Part shown: positions 61,483 through 64,000 of the stretch, piece after piece | Numbering within the stretch: the stretch's first letter is position 1 | Layout of the letters: each line of letters begins with the position of its first letter | Origin: Natrinema sp. DC36 | GTDB taxonomy: Archaea; Halobacteriota; Halobacteria; Halobacteriales; Natrialbaceae | Direction: 5' to 3' | DNA length: 64,000 bases | Assembly (NCBI RefSeq): GCF_020405225.1 | Contig: NZ_CP084472.1 | Location: 496,001-560,000, forward strand | Notes under the pieces: model-generated | Databases searched by the model: none | What the model saw: only the letters and a program-made list of their open reading frames with translations | What the model was told of the DNA's origin: nothing | Translations under genes and position numbers: made by a program

Positions 61483-62196
61483 CTAGTCGAGTCGCCCGCC
61501 CGTCAGTCGGACGACGCCGAAGATGTGGGTCTCGTCCGCGACGGCGACCGCACGCTCGCGGAGGCGGGCGTGTGCGGCGTCGATTTTCTCGTCGAGCCGG
61601 ATGTGGGGATCGCTCTCGTATCTGAGTTGCATCGTCGGCGGCGTCGAGAGGACGACGATCGCCCGGAAGACGGCGTTAACCGGCGGCGCATACCACTCCC
61701 GGCTCCGGGCGGCGTTAGCGAGCACGACGGTGCCGTCGGAGCCGACGAGGTCACACCAGTCGTCGACCGCACCCGCTGAATCCTCGAGCATCCCGACGAC
61801 GAACGTCGCGAGGACGGCGTCGACCCCGTCGTCGTCCGTCCCTGGGACTCCTTCGTCGTCCTCGAGCGCAGCCCTCACCGGCGGCTGCGTCGCGTCCCCC
61901 TGTAGGACGTGGACGTTGTCGTACGCCGCGGTGGCCGCGCGGGCCCGCTCGAGCACGGGTCGCGTGAAGTCGATCCCGATCACGGTCCCCGCGGGACCGA
62001 CCCGCTCGCGCAGAAACGGCAGGTTTGCGCCCGTCCCACAGCCCATCTCGACGACGGTGTCGCCGGGCTCGAGCCGGCAGGCGGCCGCCGCTCGCTTTCG
62101 GAGTCGTGCGATTCCGGGCGTTCGACGCGCGATCAGGTCGTAGAGGCGCGCCCAGCGGCCGTAGAACTCCTGTGCGGAGTCGGATTCGGTCGCCAT
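61483..62196 (-). CDS. Class I SAM-dependent methyltransferase
   Basis: A 237-residue methyltransferase. The SAM-binding motif VVEMGCGTGANLPFLRERVG is near residue 48, and VIGIDFTRPVLERARAA supplies the ribose-binding acid. QEFYGRWARLYD resembles UbiE/COQ5-type enzymes. A quinone or small-molecule substrate is possible. It lies just downstream of ThiR on the same strand (4-base gap), probably co-transcribed. Confidence 0.87.
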   Translation of the reverse strand: MATESDSAQEFYGRWARLYDLIARRTPGIARLRKRAAAACRLEPGDTVVEMGCGTGANLPFLRERVGPAGTVIGIDFTRPVLERARAATAAYDNVHVLQGDATQPPVRAALEDDEGVPGTDDDGVDAVLATFVVGMLEDSAGAVDDWCDLVGSDGTVVLANAARSREWYAPPVNAVFRAIVVLSTPPTMQLRYESDPHIRLDEKIDAAHARLRERAVAVADETHIFGVVRLTGGRLD

Positions 62197-62200
62197 CTGC

Positions 62201-63100
62201 TCAAACGAGCGATCGAATCGTGTCGGCGACCGACTCCGCGTCGGTGCCGAGGACGTAGATCAGCGGCTCGATCCCCATCCCGCCGGTCTGGTAGAGCACC
62301 GTCGCCTCGGGTTCCTCTTCGATCGCCGCGCCGACGCTCGAGGAGACGTCGCCCGATTCGTCGAACTCCGCGGCGACGCGGCCCTGTTCGGCCAGTTCGT
62401 CGAGCAGTTCCGGCTCGTAGGTGACGTTGATCCCCGCCGAGACGTTCGCGCCGTGACGGCGCGCGGCCAGCAGGACGCGCGCGACGTGTTCGGAGACGCC
62501 GAACTCGGGATCCGCGGGGACGGTCGCCCGGCCTTTCACGTCGAATATTCGGCCCGGAACGCCCGCCACGTCGTCGACGTCGTCGGCGTCGGGCGTGCAC
62601 GCGACGAGGTTCGAGCCGACCGCGGGAATCAGCGCGGTGAACCCGCCAGTCGTCTCGAGGATGCGCAGCCCTCGTCGGACCGACGAGAGGATCCGCTCGC
62701 TGGTCCGGAGGTCGCTCTCGGGATCGTGCACCCGAAAGCCCGAGCCGTGGTCGGCCAGCGCCGGGACAGCCGCCTCGTGAAGTTGGGCGAGGAGGTCCCC
62801 GCCGGCCTCGAGTTCGCGGATCAGCACCTCGAGCTCGATCAGGGCCTGCATCGGGGAGATTTCGTCGGCCGCCAGTCCCGTTCCGAGTTCCTCGACGAGT
62901 TCGCGGACGCGCTCGTCAGTGGCGATGCGATCGTTGACGGTCACGTCGCCGTGGGCGTACTTCGAGACGGCGCTCTGGCTGATGCCGAGTACCTCTGCGA
63001 CCTCGCTCTGCGTGAGGCCGCGCTCTCGGAGATCGCCGGCCAGCAGCGATCGGACGGTGGGCAGGAACTCGTCCACGACGATTTCTTCGACGAATTGCAT
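62201..63100 (-). CDS. thiR: ThiR-type regulator (HTH + ThiN domain)
   Basis: A 299-residue protein. The helix-turn-helix LTQSEVAEVLGISQSAVSKYAHG (about 29-51) is followed by a helical linker. A C-terminal thiamine-phosphate synthase-like ThiN domain (about 130-299) contains RILETTGGFTALIPAVGSNLV and GIEPLIYVLG. In archaea such fusions are thiamine-phosphate-sensing repressors (ThiR) of thiamine genes. Thi4 is 5.5 kb away with repeated boxes in its promoter. The catalytic use of the ThiN domain is thought to be lost in regulators. Confidence 0.85.
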   Translation of the reverse strand: MQFVEEIVVDEFLPTVRSLLAGDLRERGLTQSEVAEVLGISQSAVSKYAHGDVTVNDRIATDERVRELVEELGTGLAADEISPMQALIELEVLIRELEAGGDLLAQLHEAAVPALADHGSGFRVHDPESDLRTSERILSSVRRGLRILETTGGFTALIPAVGSNLVACTPDADDVDDVAGVPGRIFDVKGRATVPADPEFGVSEHVARVLLAARRHGANVSAGINVTYEPELLDELAEQGRVAAEFDESGDVSSSVGAAIEEEPEATVLYQTGGMGIEPLIYVLGTDAESVADTIRSLV

Positions 63101-63182
63101 TCGTTGTGCAGGGTACGGGCGGCTGACGGGAGAAACTGTTGGTCCGTTCGGTGAACCGACTCGCGTCGCCGACTCGAGTCGC

Positions 63183-63785
63183 TCACAGGATCGGCACGAG
63201 CATCGCCGCGAACTCGTAGTCGTAGACGTGATTGAGGAGGACGTAGGTGACCACGCCGAGGAAGAGACTCAGAATCCACGCGCCGGCGGCGATGCGACCG
63301 ATTCTGGCGTGGGGCGTCTGCCGGAGCTCTGCGGGCGTGTGGGTCAGTCCGAGGATCAGCGCGTAGAGGACGACCGGCACCGAGACGATCGAGAGGATGA
63401 TGTGGATCGCCAGCATGACGAGATAGGCGTAGTAGATCCCCTCGGGGCCGACGAACTCCTTCGTTCCGCCGCCGCCGACCTTGAGCAGGTAGACGACCAG
63501 AAAGCCCAGGATCAGGACGAACCCCGAGACCATCGCTAGCCGGTGTTTCTCGACATCGCCGGCGCGGATCCAGTACCAGCCCGACAGCAGCACTACCGTC
63601 GCTGTCGTGTTGATGACCGCGATCACGTGAGAGAGCAGGTTGACCTGCGCGTTCGTCAGATCGGGATAGATCGGCACGTCGAGCAGGAACGTCCCGAGCA
63701 CCAGCGCGTAGCCGACGATCGTCAGGAGGACCGTTACGCCAATCGGGCGCTCGCGGAGCCGGCGTCTCGCGTCAGCGGTTGCCAT
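63183..63785 (-). CDS. DUF420 membrane protein, cytochrome oxidase assembly-like
   Basis: A 200-residue protein with about five helices. LTNAQVNLLSHVIAVINTTATVVLLSGWYWIRAGDVEKHRLAMVSGFVLIL and the conserved His residues in LVMLAIHIILSIVS and PHARIGRIA fit DUF420 (CtaM-like), which assists cytochrome oxidase/haem-copper oxidase assembly. The CtaA-CtaB fusion at 36190 belongs to the same process. Confidence 0.87.
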   Translation of the reverse strand: MATADARRRLRERPIGVTVLLTIVGYALVLGTFLLDVPIYPDLTNAQVNLLSHVIAVINTTATVVLLSGWYWIRAGDVEKHRLAMVSGFVLILGFLVVYLLKVGGGGTKEFVGPEGIYYAYLVMLAIHIILSIVSVPVVLYALILGLTHTPAELRQTPHARIGRIAAGAWILSLFLGVVTYVLLNHVYDYEFAAMLVPIL

Positions 63786-63907
63786 TATCGGACGTTCGGA
63801 GCACCGCCGTATCACGTTTGCTGTTCCAGCACGGCTCGCACACGCCCAGCACGCGAGTCGGCGCTCGAGGCTCGGTCTCGAGCGAACGAGCCTCGAGAAC
63901 CAATTTT

Positions 63908-64000
63908 TCAGTCTCGAGCGAACGGGAACCGATTTAACCGCTCGCGGACGAGCGGCTTCAGCTCGAAGAGGTAGCGCTCCGTGTCCGCGATCCCATCGGA
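63908..64000 (-). CDS. C-terminal fragment of an unidentified gene
   Basis: The window ends inside a minus-strand gene; the last 30 residues (ADTERYLFELKPLVRERLNR, ending FPFARD) and a TGA stop are visible. The helical, charged segment is insufficient for a family call. Confidence 0.5.
   Translation of the reverse strand, partial: SDGIADTERYLFELKPLVRERLNRFPFARD

Noticed and set aside
1-64000. tRNA, rRNA and CRISPR arrays
   Set aside because: Scanning for GGTTCGAA-type T-loops with paired acceptor ends, for rRNA-like sequence, and for regularly spaced repeats gave no credible candidate; the GGTTCGAA matches seen are inside coding genes.

Overview
The window reads as chromosomal DNA from a halophilic archaeon (class Halobacteria). 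Within that class the neutral/alkaliphilic Natrialbales group (Natrinema/Haloterrigena-like) is my best guess, which is inference. The evidence is high G+C, very acidic predicted proteins, twin-arginine signals and lipoboxes on most exported proteins, a PGF-type C-terminal sorting signal, Bat-type regulators, class I aldolase, haloarchaeal squalene synthase and Thi4/ThiR, plus promoters with a TATA box 26-28 nt upstream of the start codon (leaderless mRNAs). No rRNA, tRNA or CRISPR array was recognised.

Layout. 1-6 kb: end of a nitrilase-family gene, a GlmU-like nucleotidylyltransferase whose 3' end abuts an apparent IS200/IS605 right-end remnant, an aldehyde dehydrogenase, an SPW membrane protein, a dispersed repeat, and a RIO-like kinase. 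6-16 kb: a membrane protein, acyl-CoA dehydrogenase, lipoprotein, glutamate dehydrogenase, CitE-like lyase, semialdehyde dehydrogenase, MaoC hydratase and two PH-domain membrane proteins. 16-25 kb: exported and small membrane proteins, an acyl-CoA carboxylase beta subunit with an N-terminal epsilon-like extension, a Tat-exported trypsin-fold protein, and an aldolase-fructose-bisphosphatase operon. 25-33 kb: hydroxyacyl-CoA dehydrogenase, membrane protein, DCC protein, squalene synthase, SDR protein, a Bat-type regulator divergent from an orphan NuoH, and a second acyl-CoA dehydrogenase. 33-41 kb: a frameshifted membrane gene, a PadR-like regulator, DUF3267 protein, two palindromic elements, a CtaA-CtaB fusion, a PQQ-propeller surface protein and a DASS transporter. 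41-50 kb: M42 peptidase, a thiolase/OB-fold operon with an inserted micro-ORF, DUF502 protein, hydrolase, MeaB plus the methylmalonyl-CoA mutase B12 subunit, HD protein, LysE exporter and TlpA-like protein. 50-64 kb: a solute-binding lipoprotein coupled to an APC permease, topoisomerase I, Thi4, a Tat hydrolase followed by a broken gene, a second repeat copy, thioesterase, methyltransferase, ThiR and a DUF420 protein.

Functionally the window is dominated by acyl-CoA and organic-acid metabolism (two acyl-CoA dehydrogenases, hydroxyacyl-CoA dehydrogenase, thiolase, MaoC, CitE, carboxylase, MeaB/B12 subunit), with gluconeogenesis, glutamate catabolism, haem/cytochrome oxidase assembly (CtaA-CtaB, DUF420) and thiamine synthesis. 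The most unusual local structures are a 62-nt translation-start cassette inside the thiolase/OB-fold operon, the solute-binding protein/APC permease pair, the epsilon-carboxyltransferase fusion, and paired palindromic elements around a small zinc-finger gene.
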